From Pseudoalteromonas luteoviolacea (GTDB lineage: Bacteria; Pseudomonadota; Gammaproteobacteria; Enterobacterales; Alteromonadaceae), in the NCBI RefSeq assembly GCF_000814765.1, contig NZ_JWIC01000005.1, positions 828,470 to 892,469 on the forward strand: DNA of 64,000 nucleotides, given 5' to 3'. Position 1 is the stretch's first letter. Each line of letters opens with the position of its first letter. The notes beneath the pieces are model-generated. The model ran no database searches, had not been told where the DNA came from, and worked only from the letters and a program-made list of their open reading frames with translations. Made by a program: the position numbers and the translations under genes. Positions 1 to 9,477 of the stretch are shown here, one piece after another.

Positions 1-2084
1 ATTTCTTTAAGCTTCGGCATGGACTCCTCAAGTAACTCTTTGGCTTGTTGATTTTGTACTACAAAGTTAACTTGTGCTTGCTCCGCATCAGAGCGAATGC
101 GTATTTGCATACTCCCTAACTCTGCTGGGTCCAAGCGGATTTCTGCTTCTTGATTATTTAAGTTAATCATCATGTTAACTTTGTCCTGAAGCATTTTTGC
201 TGCGTCACTCTTAGCCAGGTTAAGGCTTTGCATTAGAGCAGGATCTGCTTGCAACTTGACCTGCGCGGACGTTTGCTGTTGTGCCGTTTGTTGAACTTGG
301 CGTGACTGCTCTACTTGGTTAATCACTTGTTCAAACTCTTCTTTGCTTTGAATTTGCTCTGAACCTAAAGTACGGATCGCTTTAAATATATTTTCGACAT
401 TGGCACTGGCAGTTTGGCGTTGTTGGTTGCCGCTGTTATTTTGCGATTGTTCACTGTCTGACTCAGCTGTCATCTCAGGGGCTTCTTCACTTAAAGCAAT
501 CTCTGCGTTTTGCTTTGTAGGCTCAGCCACGACGGCTTCTTTAACTGATGTGACTTTGGTGGAATTGTAACTCACCTCAGGCTTAGTAACCTGTTGGGTA
601 GTGAGTTCGGCCGCCACATTATTTAACTTTGTCATACTATCAGTTGGCTTACCTGCTGGGAGCTCTGCACTTTCAGTCATGTTTACCTGCTTTGAATTTG
701 CATCAGGAGCAGGTTTACCTGTTATCACTGTATACAATGCGCTTTCAAGGCGTCTGACTTGAGGTTCAGCCAATTTATCACTACTTAATTTTTCATTTAA
801 AGCGCTCTCCAACTGCTTTTTCTCCTGTGGAGAGAGTTGCTCAACCATGGATTTTAACTCTGAAAGCACTTTAGTATGAGATGAATCTTTGTCACTTCCC
901 TTTACTGAAACCTCAACTGGAGGTTTTGCGTTTAGTTCAGTATTAGGGACAGTCTCATCGATATTCTGTGCCTGAACAGACCCTTGCGTTTGAACCACCT
1001 GAGGTTCCTGCGCAACCGCTTTTCTAATCTGCGAGGCCAAATAAGAAGCTTCATTCTTTGGTGCGCTTTGTGCAGGCTTTGTTATATCGTTTGAGGCAGT
1101 CTTTAATTCAGTGTGCACCTTAGGTTCAGCAACAACTTTGGCTTCAACCGCATCCGCTTTTACTGCTTTATTTGATACGTCAGACTGCACTTGAACCTGT
1201 GGTTTTGACTCATCAGAAACAACTTTTTTATTGTGTAAAAACCATTCACGCGACTTTATTTCACCATTAAAAACTTCTTTACTTGTATTAAAATCTTTTT
1301 GTGGCAAAGGGCTATTAACGGCCTTATTTGTACCATCTACTACTTTGCTTGGGTCACCAACAGGCCCCTCAGAGTGACGAGGTCCAGGATCAACCGCTTT
1401 AAAAGCTTCAACCCCGGTAAGTTGGCCTTGCTTTTGAGGTATATCTGCACTCAAATGTTTGTCTGATTGAGATGGCGATATAGGTTTATTATCTGCATTT
1501 GAATCAGCGCCCGTGATAGCACCAGTTTCAGCTTTTTTGCCTTGTGTAACTATCGGGCCAATGAGATCAATAGGACCTTTTTTTCCTTTATCAGACGTTG
1601 AGTTGTCAGGTAACACTTCAACTTTTCCTGCATGCTCACGCATCGCTTTTGGAACCGGTGCTAAATGATGTGCCACATCTGTTTTTTGTTTATTAGAAGC
1701 CGTTATTTGCGATAACAAACTGTCAGGTGTGTGTCCTACTCCTTTTGATTGCGTATCAATGTCCCCTGACATCTCTACCTGCAACATGATATCTGGGCCA
1801 GCTTTAGGTTTAGGTAAGTGTGAATCGTCTAATTTCAACGGCTCGTCAGGGCCTGCTTGTACCTTAACAGGCTCATCTTCTGTTTTGTCGCTCTGTGATG
1901 CCGTTTGCCTGCGCTGTACTTCTGCGTTTGCTTCTGACGCTAACGCTGCACTTTTAGCTTCTTCTTGTTCATTTGCTTGCGCCATTACAGCCATGAACCC
2001 TTGTTCTGCTGACCTGTCATCTGCTTGTTTATGTTGAGGTGAAACTGAATTGTTCATACCTACATCTAGCGAAACATTAGCCAT
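1..2084 (-). CDS. fliK: Flagellar hook-length control protein FliK (3' end cut by window)
   Basis: The reading frame is open from an ATG at 2084 to the left edge, about 694 codons. An AAAGGTGAG ribosome site lies just upstream. FliK is the exported molecular ruler that sets hook length and switches the export gate from hook to filament substrates. The long N-terminal part is low-complexity, rich in Gln, Ser, Thr, Lys and Val. The part near the window edge (about 20-180) encodes the conserved C-terminal hook domain, with RLDPAELGSMQIRI and then a QAKELLEESMPKL stretch. The final residues are outside the window. It follows fliJ after 83 nt and has its own sigma-54-like promoter. The identification is strong because of the C-terminal motif and its place after fliJ. 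Confidence 0.93.
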   Translation of the reverse strand, partial: MANVSLDVGMNNSVSPQHKQADDRSAEQGFMAVMAQANEQEEAKSAALASEANAEVQRRQTASQSDKTEDEPVKVQAGPDEPLKLDDSHLPKPKAGPDIMLQVEMSGDIDTQSKGVGHTPDSLLSQITASNKQKTDVAHHLAPVPKAMREHAGKVEVLPDNSTSDKGKKGPIDLIGPIVTQGKKAETGAITGADSNADNKPISPSQSDKHLSADIPQKQGQLTGVEAFKAVDPGPRHSEGPVGDPSKVVDGTNKAVNSPLPQKDFNTSKEVFNGEIKSREWFLHNKKVVSDESKPQVQVQSDVSNKAVKADAVEAKVVAEPKVHTELKTASNDITKPAQSAPKNEASYLASQIRKAVAQEPQVVQTQGSVQAQNIDETVPNTELNAKPPVEVSVKGSDKDSSHTKVLSELKSMVEQLSPQEKKQLESALNEKLSSDKLAEPQVRRLESALYTVITGKPAPDANSKQVNMTESAELPAGKPTDSMTKLNNVAAELTTQQVTKPEVSYNSTKVTSVKEAVVAEPTKQNAEIALSEEAPEMTAESDSEQSQNNSGNQQRQTASANVENIFKAIRTLGSEQIQSKEEFEQVINQVEQSRQVQQTAQQQTSAQVKLQADPALMQSLNLAKSDAAKMLQDKVNMMINLNNQEAEIRLDPAELGSMQIRIRSDAEQAQVNFVVQNQQAKELLEESMPKLKE

Positions 2085-2152
2085 ACTCTCACCTTTTTAT
2101 GTGGCAACCTAAGACCGCTTGCCTACTTCAAATACCAATTTTGTTATGAAAT

Positions 2153-2167
2153 GCAATTTTTAAGCCA
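2153..2167 (-). promoter_or_regulatory. Sigma-54 promoter candidate for fliK
   Basis: On the minus strand the sequence reads TGGCTT-AAAAA-TTGC followed by A. The -24 GG and -12 GC have the required 12-nt offset. It starts directly after the fliJ stop codon and lies about 70 nt before the fliK ATG, so fliK may be transcribed both from the fliE operon and from here. Confidence 0.6.
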
Positions 2168-2614
2168 CTAATTGAGCACTTTATTTCTCATGAACATATT
2201 TGTTGCAAATTCGTCAAGCATTTTTTGCTCCGCCTTTGCCTGAATACGTTGTTTTTCTTCTTGTTTTTTTTCAATTAACTTTGCTATTGCTTTTACTTTT
2301 GCCTGCTGACTCAACCAGAGTTTTCTCCGTTGCTCGACAACCCGCTTTGCCGTTGCCACCGTGTTGGCTTGTTGTTTAATTGCCTCTTCAATTTTATTGA
2401 TAAAACTATGATACTGAGTAAACCCGCCGCTGCTTAAGCCCTGCTGAGCTTTAGTGTGCAATTGTTGCGTGTATTCCAAACGGAAATCATTCAACCCTTT
2501 TAGTTTCTGTTGATTGTCACTTAAACTATTTTCCGCCTGAATAAAGTTAATTCGCAACGAATCTTCTTTATCTGTCTCTAACTTATGTAACAAAGATAAT
2601 TTATCAGTTGCCAT
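2168..2614 (-). CDS. fliJ: Flagellar export protein FliJ
   Basis: A 148-residue, highly charged, mostly helical protein. FliJ is the coiled-coil stalk of the flagellar export ATPase and escorts chaperones. I start it at the ATG at 2614, not at a longer upstream option. That ATG shares its A with the fliI stop codon (TAATG), gives the usual length of about 147 residues and begins [13 protein letters not shown], as FliJ proteins do. The sequence is rich in Gln, Lys, Glu and Ala with heptad-like spacing throughout. It is translationally coupled to fliI. Confidence 0.93.
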   Translation of the reverse strand: MATDKLSLLHKLETDKEDSLRINFIQAENSLSDNQQKLKGLNDFRLEYTQQLHTKAQQGLSSGGFTQYHSFINKIEEAIKQQANTVATAKRVVEQRRKLWLSQQAKVKAIAKLIEKKQEEKQRIQAKAEQKMLDEFATNMFMRNKVLN

Positions 2615-3957
2615 TAACCTTGTCCTAATAGTTGTGATAAGCCTTGTAAACACTCATCGTAGTTAAGTACGTCCTTCATGCCTTGTTGCAAGAAACCATT
2701 AACACTAGGCATCATTGCGATGGCTTGATCTAGCATGGGATCACTGCCTTTTTGATACGCGCCTAATGTGATCATATCCTTATTTTGTTGATACATAGAA
2801 TAGACTTGCTTCACGATTCTAGCTTGCTGCATATGTGTATCTGACACCACTTGTGGCATCACACGGCTAATGGATTTTTCAATATCAATTGCAGGATAGT
2901 GACCACTATCGGCCAGCTCACGAGACAAAACAATATGCCCATCAAGTATGGCCCTTGCAGAATCTGCAATGGGGTCTTGCATATCATCCCCCTCACTGAG
3001 CACTGTAAAAAAGGCCGTAATAGAACCTTGACCTTCTCCGCCATTACCGGCCCTTTCGACCAAAGCAGGTAACTTAGCAAATACAGAGGGGGGGTAACCT
3101 TTGGTTGCAGGGGGCTCACCAACCGCGAGTGCAATTTCCCGCTGAGCCATCGCATAACGCGTTACTGAGTCGAGTAACAACAAAACGTTTAAGCCTTGAT
3201 CTCTAAAATACTCTGCAATAGTGACTGCACTCTCACAGCCTTTTAATCGCATCAATGGGGAAGCATCAGCAGGAGCGGCAACAACAACAGAGCGACGGCG
3301 CCCTTCAGTACCTAAAATCTCATCGATGAATTCTTTAACTTCTCGACCACGCTCACCGACCAGACCGACAACAATAACATCAGCTTCACTGCCCCGAGTC
3401 ATCATGCCTAATAAGACTGATTTACCAACACCACTGCCAGCAAATAGTCCCATTCGCTGACCCTGCCCAACAGTGATGATAGAGTTAATTGCTCTCACGC
3501 CAACATCCATCGGCTCTTTAATTGGACGTCTCGCTAGTGGGTTTATTGGTGCCTGTGCGAATTTTAAACGCGCCTCTGCTTGAATTGCACCGAGCCCATC
3601 TAAAGGCCGGCCTAAACCATCAACGACTCTACCTAGAAGACCCATACCAACAGGCAAACCAGCTTCTTTAACTTGTGGGATCACCCTTGCGCCAGGAAGG
3701 ACACCAGATATGCGGTCATTAGGCATGAGATAGAGCACATCATTATTGAAGCCAATAACTTCGGCATCAATAAAACCATTTATCGTCTCTATTTTACACT
3801 GACTGCCAACGGCTGCATTGAGCCCTTTTGCTTCGAGGGTCAGCCCAACAACACGTGTTAGGCTGCCTGCCACGGCAACACCAAATGGATGAATATGTTT
3901 TTGGTATTTATGTATTCGTTGTGCAAAAGACGAATTTTGCTGTTCTAGCTCTGACAT
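2614..3957 (-). CDS. fliI: Flagellum-specific ATP synthase FliI
   Basis: A 447-residue export ATPase related to the F1 beta subunit. It energises substrate entry into the flagellar type III apparatus at the cytoplasmic face of the basal body. The Walker A motif AGSGVGKS is at about 173-180. The Walker B LLLLD ends at Asp263, and [12 protein letters not shown] and the GYPPSVF segment follow. Length matches the family. It lies 20 nt after fliH and overlaps fliJ by one base. The key residues are intact. Confidence 0.97.
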   Translation of the reverse strand: MSELEQQNSSFAQRIHKYQKHIHPFGVAVAGSLTRVVGLTLEAKGLNAAVGSQCKIETINGFIDAEVIGFNNDVLYLMPNDRISGVLPGARVIPQVKEAGLPVGMGLLGRVVDGLGRPLDGLGAIQAEARLKFAQAPINPLARRPIKEPMDVGVRAINSIITVGQGQRMGLFAGSGVGKSVLLGMMTRGSEADVIVVGLVGERGREVKEFIDEILGTEGRRRSVVVAAPADASPLMRLKGCESAVTIAEYFRDQGLNVLLLLDSVTRYAMAQREIALAVGEPPATKGYPPSVFAKLPALVERAGNGGEGQGSITAFFTVLSEGDDMQDPIADSARAILDGHIVLSRELADSGHYPAIDIEKSISRVMPQVVSDTHMQQARIVKQVYSMYQQNKDMITLGAYQKGSDPMLDQAIAMMPSVNGFLQQGMKDVLNYDECLQGLSQLLGQG

Positions 3958-3977
3958 TTAACATGGCGCGATAATTC

Positions 3978-4796
3978 TTAGATACCGCTATCATGCAAAA
4001 ACTTCTCCAGAATTTCAGAAAGCCTTGTTTTTATCGTCAAATCAATAGAAGAAATGGGGGATTTAATCTCACAACCACCACGTTCAAATGTCGGTTCAGG
4101 GATAAGCTGCCATTGCTGCTTTTGTATCATTTCCGCCCCGTAAGCCTCCTCAACTAAGGTAAGGTCGTCAGGGTGCAAATGCACTTTAAGCTGCACTTCA
4201 GCGATGGGAAGTGCATCTAACCCTTTCTTTAACGCTTGGAGAATTAAGTCTGGATTGGCTTTAATTTCGTGGAATGTAATTTGTTGCGTCAATAAACTGA
4301 CAAGCTCAATCAGTTGCTTTTCGCAAGCTTCATCAACTTGCTTAAGTGGATCATGAATTTTTTCAATTAATTGGGTGAGTGTCTGTAGTCTCTCTTCAAC
4401 CAAAGGTTTTGCATCTTCAAGGCCTTGTTGCTTACCTATCTCTAACCCTTCTTTTTGACCAGCTTCATTCCCTTCCTTTGCGCCCTTCTCAAACCCTTCA
4501 ATATACCCTTGCTCATGGCCTTGCTTGAGACCTTCATCGTAGGCATCTTGCCTGATCTGCTCGAGTTCTTCTAAAGTCAAAGTAGGTATTTCGGGCTCGA
4601 CTGTTTCAGGCTCAGAATTACGCTCTGTCTTAGTATAAAGCTCTTCAAGCGGAGTGCCCATCGCCGTAGAGCGTCCTGACAACCCACTAAGATCTTCTTT
4701 TACATCAGGAATAGGCCAATCTTCTAAATGTTCTAGTAGCGCATCTACAGCTTCCCCATGTACAGGGCGGCCGCGCTGAAATTTAGGTTCAGACAT
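3978..4796 (-). CDS. fliH: Flagellar assembly protein FliH
   Basis: A 272-residue regulator of FliI that docks the ATPase to the C ring. The central part, about residues 85-130, carries the FliH signature of glycines every four residues (EGLKQGHEQGYIEGFEKG and onward), predicted to form GxxxG-type helix packing. The C-terminal half has the V-ATPase E-subunit-like region ending near ERGGCEIKSP. It begins three bases after the fliG stop codon in the same operon. N-terminal sequence is variable, as usual for FliH. Confidence 0.94.
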   Translation of the reverse strand: MSEPKFQRGRPVHGEAVDALLEHLEDWPIPDVKEDLSGLSGRSTAMGTPLEELYTKTERNSEPETVEPEIPTLTLEELEQIRQDAYDEGLKQGHEQGYIEGFEKGAKEGNEAGQKEGLEIGKQQGLEDAKPLVEERLQTLTQLIEKIHDPLKQVDEACEKQLIELVSLLTQQITFHEIKANPDLILQALKKGLDALPIAEVQLKVHLHPDDLTLVEEAYGAEMIQKQQWQLIPEPTFERGGCEIKSPISSIDLTIKTRLSEILEKFLHDSGI

Positions 4797-4799
4797 GGT

Positions 4800-5840
4800 T
4801 TATAGGAACTCCTCACCGCCGCCACCACCGAGCATGATCTCTCCTGAGTCAGCTAAACGTCTGGCTGTTGCCAGTATTTCTTTTTGTGCCGCTTCGACTT
4901 CACTAATTCGAACCGGTGGCATTGCTTCCAGATCATCTGCCATCATTTCTGCAGCACGCTTCGACATGTTGCTCAAAATCTTATCTTTCAATGAATCATC
5001 GGCGCCCTTGATGGCTTTCATCAGTACATCTTGTTGTACTTCGCGCAAAATCGCTTGAATACCTCGGTCTTCTACGTCCATCAAGTTTTCAAACACAAAC
5101 ATCAAGTCTTGAATTTGCTGAGACATCTCTTCATCATGCTCACGAATAGAATCCATCAACTGACCTTCAACATTAGTGTCTAGGTAGTTCATGATATCTG
5201 CGGCTGCTTTCAAGCCCCCCATTTTCGCGGCTTGTGCACCAGCTTGACCTGCAAACTGTTTTTCCATGATTTCGTTTAGCTCTTGCAATGCAGCAGGCTG
5301 GACTTCTTCTAAGTTCGCAATACGCATCGTCAAATCTAATCTGACTTTCTCAGTAAACTGAGACAATATTTCTGCTGATTGCTCAGGCTCCAAATACGAT
5401 AAAACAATAGTTTGGATCTGCGGGTGTTCGTTACGAATAATATTGGCAACCTGTTTGGAGTCCATCCACTTCAATGAATCTAATCCTTTTGCACCTGATC
5501 CCATCACAATCTGGTCAATCAGACTTGCTGCTTTATCTTCGCCTAGCGCTGCCGTCAATGCCTTTTTAATAAAGTCTTCAGATTGGAAGCCAATGGTACT
5601 GAAGCTTTGAATTTGCTCAATAAACAAATTGTGTACAGCACTAATTTTCGATTGCGACAAATCATCAATCGCCGCCATCGCCATACCCACTTTTTGAACT
5701 TGCTTCGGCTCTAAATGTTTTAAAATTTGTGCCGCATCTTCTTCCGTTAAACTTAACAGTAAGATGGCGGCTTTATCGACGCCATCAAGCTTCTCAACAT
5801 CAAACGTTGGAGGCAGTTGTTTTTGTTCTTCATCACTCAT
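4800..5840 (-). CDS. fliG: Flagellar motor switch protein FliG
   Basis: A 346-residue rotor protein. Its C-terminal charged ridge interacts with the stator and its N-terminal domain binds FliF. The sequence begins with a short acidic leader, then the ARM-like domains LDGVDKAAILLLSL and EHPQIQTIVLSYLEPEQSAEIL. It ends with the torque-generating domain and the glycine-rich LGGGGGEEFL tail seen in Vibrio and Pseudomonas FliG. The start overlaps the fliF stop by eight bases, indicating translational coupling. Confidence 0.97.
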   Translation of the reverse strand: MSDEEQKQLPPTFDVEKLDGVDKAAILLLSLTEEDAAQILKHLEPKQVQKVGMAMAAIDDLSQSKISAVHNLFIEQIQSFSTIGFQSEDFIKKALTAALGEDKAASLIDQIVMGSGAKGLDSLKWMDSKQVANIIRNEHPQIQTIVLSYLEPEQSAEILSQFTEKVRLDLTMRIANLEEVQPAALQELNEIMEKQFAGQAGAQAAKMGGLKAAADIMNYLDTNVEGQLMDSIREHDEEMSQQIQDLMFVFENLMDVEDRGIQAILREVQQDVLMKAIKGADDSLKDKILSNMSKRAAEMMADDLEAMPPVRISEVEAAQKEILATARRLADSGEIMLGGGGGEEFL

Positions 5841-7551
5841 CTTCAGTTAACCACGCTTTGACCACTTGTGAAGAAAGCTCAGGCTCATTAGCTACCAATG
5901 CACGAACCGCTTTCAGTAGATCTTCATCCCCATGTAAGTCTGGCAATTGTAATGTACCATCAGAGGAGAAGCCAACAGCTGATTCATCAAAGTCATTACT
6001 TAGCATATCTAATGTACTATCACCAAGGTCTACACCAGCAGTCAGTGCATCCTCATCATAGTCCTCAAGAGTATCATCTGGGTAAATAAGTCTTTTCAGC
6101 ATAGGGCGAACTACCGCCATAATCAACACAATGATAACCAAAGCACCTGCTGCAAGACGTGCGACCTTCATAAACCACTCTTGCTCCCAAAGCGGCAACT
6201 CTGAAGCCTCTAAAATGTCTTCACGAACAAAAGGTACCGTTACAACTTCAAGGGCATCACCTCGTTGCATGTCGAACCCAACACCACCTTGAAGAAGACG
6301 GCGAATATTATTCAACTCTTCTTGTGCTCTTGGCACCATTGATACGTTCCCTTCAGCATCAGCCTTTGCGACGTAATCAACAGCAACGGACACACTTATG
6401 CGGCGTATTACACCAGTCTGCTGGCGCTTATGTGAAATCGTCGTATCAAGTTCATAGTTACGCGTCGCCTCTCTTTGTGAGCGACTTGGTGTAGTACCTT
6501 TACCACTGCCACCAGCACCTGCTATTTCAGGAATATTAGAATCCATTGGCGGCTGATTAGTTAATGCACCTGGAATTCCTGCGGTGATCCCGCCAATATT
6601 GTTTTCTTCAAAGGTTGTTTCGCTGCGTACAGCAGGTAAGTCTGGGTTAAAGCGCTTGTGCGTCTCTTCAACCGCACTAAAGTCCATTGTCAAATCAACT
6701 TGAGCAGTGAAGTTACCCAGTCCCACGACAGGGATCATGATGCTGTCAATTTTCGATAAGTACTCTGACTCACGTTTGCGTTCAATTTCATATTCTTTAC
6801 GTGAACGTGCAGCTAGAGAATCTTGAGAACCCGAGTTCAACAGACGACCATTTTGATCTGTGACAGTAACACGCGATGGTTCAAGCCCTTGTACCGCTGA
6901 CGCCACAATATCAACAATAGAGTCAACTTCCTCACCATCGAGTGTACGACCACGTTTCATGGTTAGCACCACGGTAGCTGAAGGTTTTTTCTCACGGCGA
7001 GCAAATACATTTTCTTTCGGAATAGCGAGCAGCACTTTGGCTCTATTAATATCTTGCAGTTCTTCAATCGTACGCGCAAGTTGCTGCTCTCGGCTGTGCT
7101 TTAGTCTTTCTCTTTCAAGACGCTGACTTACACCAAAACCCATATCCTGCATCAAAATATCTGTGCCAGAGGTCGGTGATTGAGTAAACCCATCTCGTGC
7201 CATTTTTAATTTGATATCTTGATAGTCGGTTTCTGCAACCATGACGGTATTGCCGTCTAACTCATACTCTATTTTTTGCGCATCCAGAAAATCCAGAGTC
7301 TGAACGAGTTCATCTGTCGGGTATTGACCAAGCGGTCGCATATCGGGCTGACGTGCCCAGATAATGATGAAAATCGCAATTGCCAAGCAAATTGCCAGTG
7401 CGATCACGAGCGTAACTTGACGCAGCATATCAACGCCACTTAATGCGCTAAAATAACCAGACTTTTGCTCTTGCTGGGTATCTGCGCCTTCAGCTACTGC
7501 ACCTGCTTGGCCGTCTGAAAGTGCTAGATCTGTCGTTTGATTTGTAGCCAC
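5833..7551 (-). CDS. fliF: Flagellar MS-ring protein FliF
   Basis: A 572-residue inner-membrane ring protein on which the basal body and export gate are built. A first membrane helix lies at about residues 45-66 and a second near 460-480. The periplasmic YscJ/FliF-like ring domains lie between them, and the FliG-binding acidic tail follows the second helix. The start is a GTG at 7551 with a GGAGAG ribosome site five bases upstream. No ATG occurs in the next forty codons, so the GTG start is required. The gene is followed by the overlapping fliG. Confidence 0.96.
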   Translation of the reverse strand: MATNQTTDLALSDGQAGAVAEGADTQQEQKSGYFSALSGVDMLRQVTLVIALAICLAIAIFIIIWARQPDMRPLGQYPTDELVQTLDFLDAQKIEYELDGNTVMVAETDYQDIKLKMARDGFTQSPTSGTDILMQDMGFGVSQRLERERLKHSREQQLARTIEELQDINRAKVLLAIPKENVFARREKKPSATVVLTMKRGRTLDGEEVDSIVDIVASAVQGLEPSRVTVTDQNGRLLNSGSQDSLAARSRKEYEIERKRESEYLSKIDSIMIPVVGLGNFTAQVDLTMDFSAVEETHKRFNPDLPAVRSETTFEENNIGGITAGIPGALTNQPPMDSNIPEIAGAGGSGKGTTPSRSQREATRNYELDTTISHKRQQTGVIRRISVSVAVDYVAKADAEGNVSMVPRAQEELNNIRRLLQGGVGFDMQRGDALEVVTVPFVREDILEASELPLWEQEWFMKVARLAAGALVIIVLIMAVVRPMLKRLIYPDDTLEDYDEDALTAGVDLGDSTLDMLSNDFDESAVGFSSDGTLQLPDLHGDEDLLKAVRALVANEPELSSQVVKAWLTEDE

Positions 7552-7576
7552 AGTTACTCTCCAATCTTCTCTTCAA

Positions 7577-7912
7577 TTACACCGGCATGCTCATAATATC
7601 TTTATAAGCTTCGACAAGTTTATTACGAACTTGTACAGTTGCTTCAAAGGCTACAGATGATTTGTTTTTCGCAATCATAGCCTCTGCAAGGGAGACACTA
7701 CGATCGCCCATCTCTACTGCCGTCACTTTAGATTTTGCATCTCTTTGTAAATCTGCAACCGTATTGAGTGCATTTTGTAAAATGTCGCCGAACTGCGCGC
7801 TGGATGTTGCAGCACTTTCTTGAATTGGCAACTTAGCCTGTGGTTGAACTCTACCGGCTTGAGATGCCATTGACTGCATTTCTTGATATAAACTGGTGTT
7901 TTGAATTTTCAT
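7577..7912 (-). CDS. fliE: Flagellar hook-basal body protein FliE
   Basis: A 111-residue protein linking the MS ring to the proximal rod and the first export substrate. I choose the ATG at 7912 (MKIQNTSLYQEM). It has an AGGGTG ribosome site seven bases upstream, whereas the alternative GTG at 7921 overlaps that site. The C-terminal half carries the FliE signature EAMIAKNKSSVAFEATVQVR and ends LVEAYKDIMSMPV. It is the first gene of the fliE-F-G-H-I-J-K operon and follows a sigma-54-like promoter. Confidence 0.95.
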   Translation of the reverse strand: MKIQNTSLYQEMQSMASQAGRVQPQAKLPIQESAATSSAQFGDILQNALNTVADLQRDAKSKVTAVEMGDRSVSLAEAMIAKNKSSVAFEATVQVRNKLVEAYKDIMSMPV

Positions 7913-7948
7913 GTTGCTCACCCTGTCAATTCTGTTACAAGGTATAAT

Positions 7949-7963
7949 GCACCATTCATGCCA
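7949..7963 (-). promoter_or_regulatory. Sigma-54 promoter candidate for the fliE operon
   Basis: The minus strand reads TGGCAT-GAATG-GTGC followed by A, with correct GG-to-GC spacing. It lies about 40 nt before the fliE ATG. This agrees with the known dependence of fliEFGHIJ on sigma-54 and FlrC/FleR or FlrA/FleQ in polar flagellates. Confidence 0.65.
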
Positions 7964-8027
7964 ACTTTAAGTTCATTTAAATCAATTACTTAGAAGATAG
8001 TTTTAGAGGACGTTTTTTTGACAGGTT

Positions 8028-8060
8028 ATATAGCAACCAGAAAGATTCTGGTTGCTATAT
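8028..8060 (-). terminator. Hairpin after flrC
   Basis: A long perfect inverted repeat, ATATAGCAACCAGA paired with its complement around a 5-nt loop, lies eight bases past the flrC stop. The U-run after the stem is short, so it may act as a terminator or as a 3'-end stabiliser. It separates flrC from the fliE promoter. Confidence 0.6.
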
Positions 8061-8067
8061 TAAAACG

Positions 8068-9477
8068 TTAGGCAGGCACTGGTAATCCTAAGTCTCGCAT
8101 TTTTGCAAGTTTATATCTGAGCGTTCTCGGACTGATCCCAAGTATTTCAGCAACATCTTTACGCTTACCATTGCAGCGTGTAAGTGTATCCAAAATAATT
8201 TGATGCTCTTTATCTTGTAACTCTTCTTTATAGCTCATGCTATCACTGTGTTGTGTAGAGACAGACTCAGCGACCGGTTCAGAGTGATATGGAGAAACAT
8301 CAAGCTCTACTGGCATAGCAGTAAAGGCTGCCTCAGTAACCAGTTCAATTGGTGTCAGATTTTCAATAAAGATATCAGAGTCAGACACTTGACCACCTTG
8401 CTGCAAAATCAAGGCACGTTGGACAACGTTATCTAATTCTCGCACATTACCCGGCCATGCATGTTGTAACAGCTTTTGCTGAGCTGCAGTCGTAAGCGAC
8501 GGCACAGGTTGGCTGGATTTCTGACAATGTCTTTCAATTAAATGTTTAGCCAAAGGTACAATGTCTGCTGCTCTGTCTTTGAGTGGTAGCCAGGTCAATG
8601 GAAAGACATTCAATCGATAATACAAATCTTCACGGAACTTACCCTCGGCAACAGCATCTTTTAAATCTCGGTTACTGGTCGCCAAAACTCTGACATCCAG
8701 CTCAATGGTTTTTCTGCCGCCAAGTCGTTCTACTTCTCGCTCTTGCAATACGCGGAGTAACTTGGCTTGCAAACCAAGATCCATTTCCGTGATCTCATCC
8801 AATAAGATAGTCCCTTTTTGTGCTTGCTCGAATTTACCCGGACAAGCTTGGATCGCGCCAGTGAAAGCACCTTTTTCATAACCAAATAAAGTGGCTTCTA
8901 ACATATTCTCTGGAATAGCAGCACAATTAATCGCGACGAAAGGTTCACTTTTACGTTCAGAACTATCGTGAATATAGCGCGCTAATACCTCTTTACCTGA
9001 ACCACTAGGGCCTAAAACCATAACACTGGCGTCTGATTGCGCCACTTTTTTGGCGAGGCTCAGTAACTGAAGGCTTTTTGCATCAGCCACGATAGGGCCA
9101 TCTGTTTCCTTCTCTTTTTCCGGCATGTAGCGACTCACCATATTGAGAAGCACTTCTGGTGCAAATGGTTTGGCCATATAATCAATCGCGCCCAAACGCA
9201 TTGCTTCAACGGCATCATCAATCGTCGCGTAGGCAGTCATCATCAAAACAGGTAAGTTTGGAAAATTCAACTTAATACTTTTGAGTAAGTCAATCCCACT
9301 CATTTGCCCCATTTGAACATCACTGACCACCAACGAAAAGCTTTGCTGCTTTAGCAACACCATCGCTTGCTCTGCACTGTCGGCCTCAACACAATCAATA
9401 CCAGCAAGCTCTAGAGTGTCCAATAGTGCTTCACGTAAACCTGCGTCATCTTCAACGACTAGAATTTTATTGCTCAT
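8068..9477 (-). CDS. flrC: Sigma-54-dependent flagellar response regulator FlrC (FleR)
   Basis: A 469-residue NtrC-family activator of middle flagellar genes. Its receiver domain spans residues 1-120, with phospho-acceptor Asp53 in VVSDVQM and Lys103 in AKPF. The AAA+ domain has Walker A GPSGSGKE at 156-163 and the sigma-54-contacting GAFTGA at 203-208. A Fis-type helix-turn-helix is at the C-terminus (KRKDVAEILGISPRTLRYKL). The start overlaps flrB by four bases (ATGA), making a two-gene operon. Sensor and regulator are clearly a cognate pair. Confidence 0.96.
   Translation of the reverse strand: MSNKILVVEDDAGLREALLDTLELAGIDCVEADSAEQAMVLLKQQSFSLVVSDVQMGQMSGIDLLKSIKLNFPNLPVLMMTAYATIDDAVEAMRLGAIDYMAKPFAPEVLLNMVSRYMPEKEKETDGPIVADAKSLQLLSLAKKVAQSDASVMVLGPSGSGKEVLARYIHDSSERKSEPFVAINCAAIPENMLEATLFGYEKGAFTGAIQACPGKFEQAQKGTILLDEITEMDLGLQAKLLRVLQEREVERLGGRKTIELDVRVLATSNRDLKDAVAEGKFREDLYYRLNVFPLTWLPLKDRAADIVPLAKHLIERHCQKSSQPVPSLTTAAQQKLLQHAWPGNVRELDNVVQRALILQQGGQVSDSDIFIENLTPIELVTEAAFTAMPVELDVSPYHSEPVAESVSTQHSDSMSYKEELQDKEHQIILDTLTRCNGKRKDVAEILGISPRTLRYKLAKMRDLGLPVPA

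Noticed and set aside
1729..2037. Cys-rich 102-residue plus-strand frame opposite fliK
   Set aside because: It is antisense to a good FliK frame with its own ribosome site and C-terminal motif, and has no ribosome site of its own.
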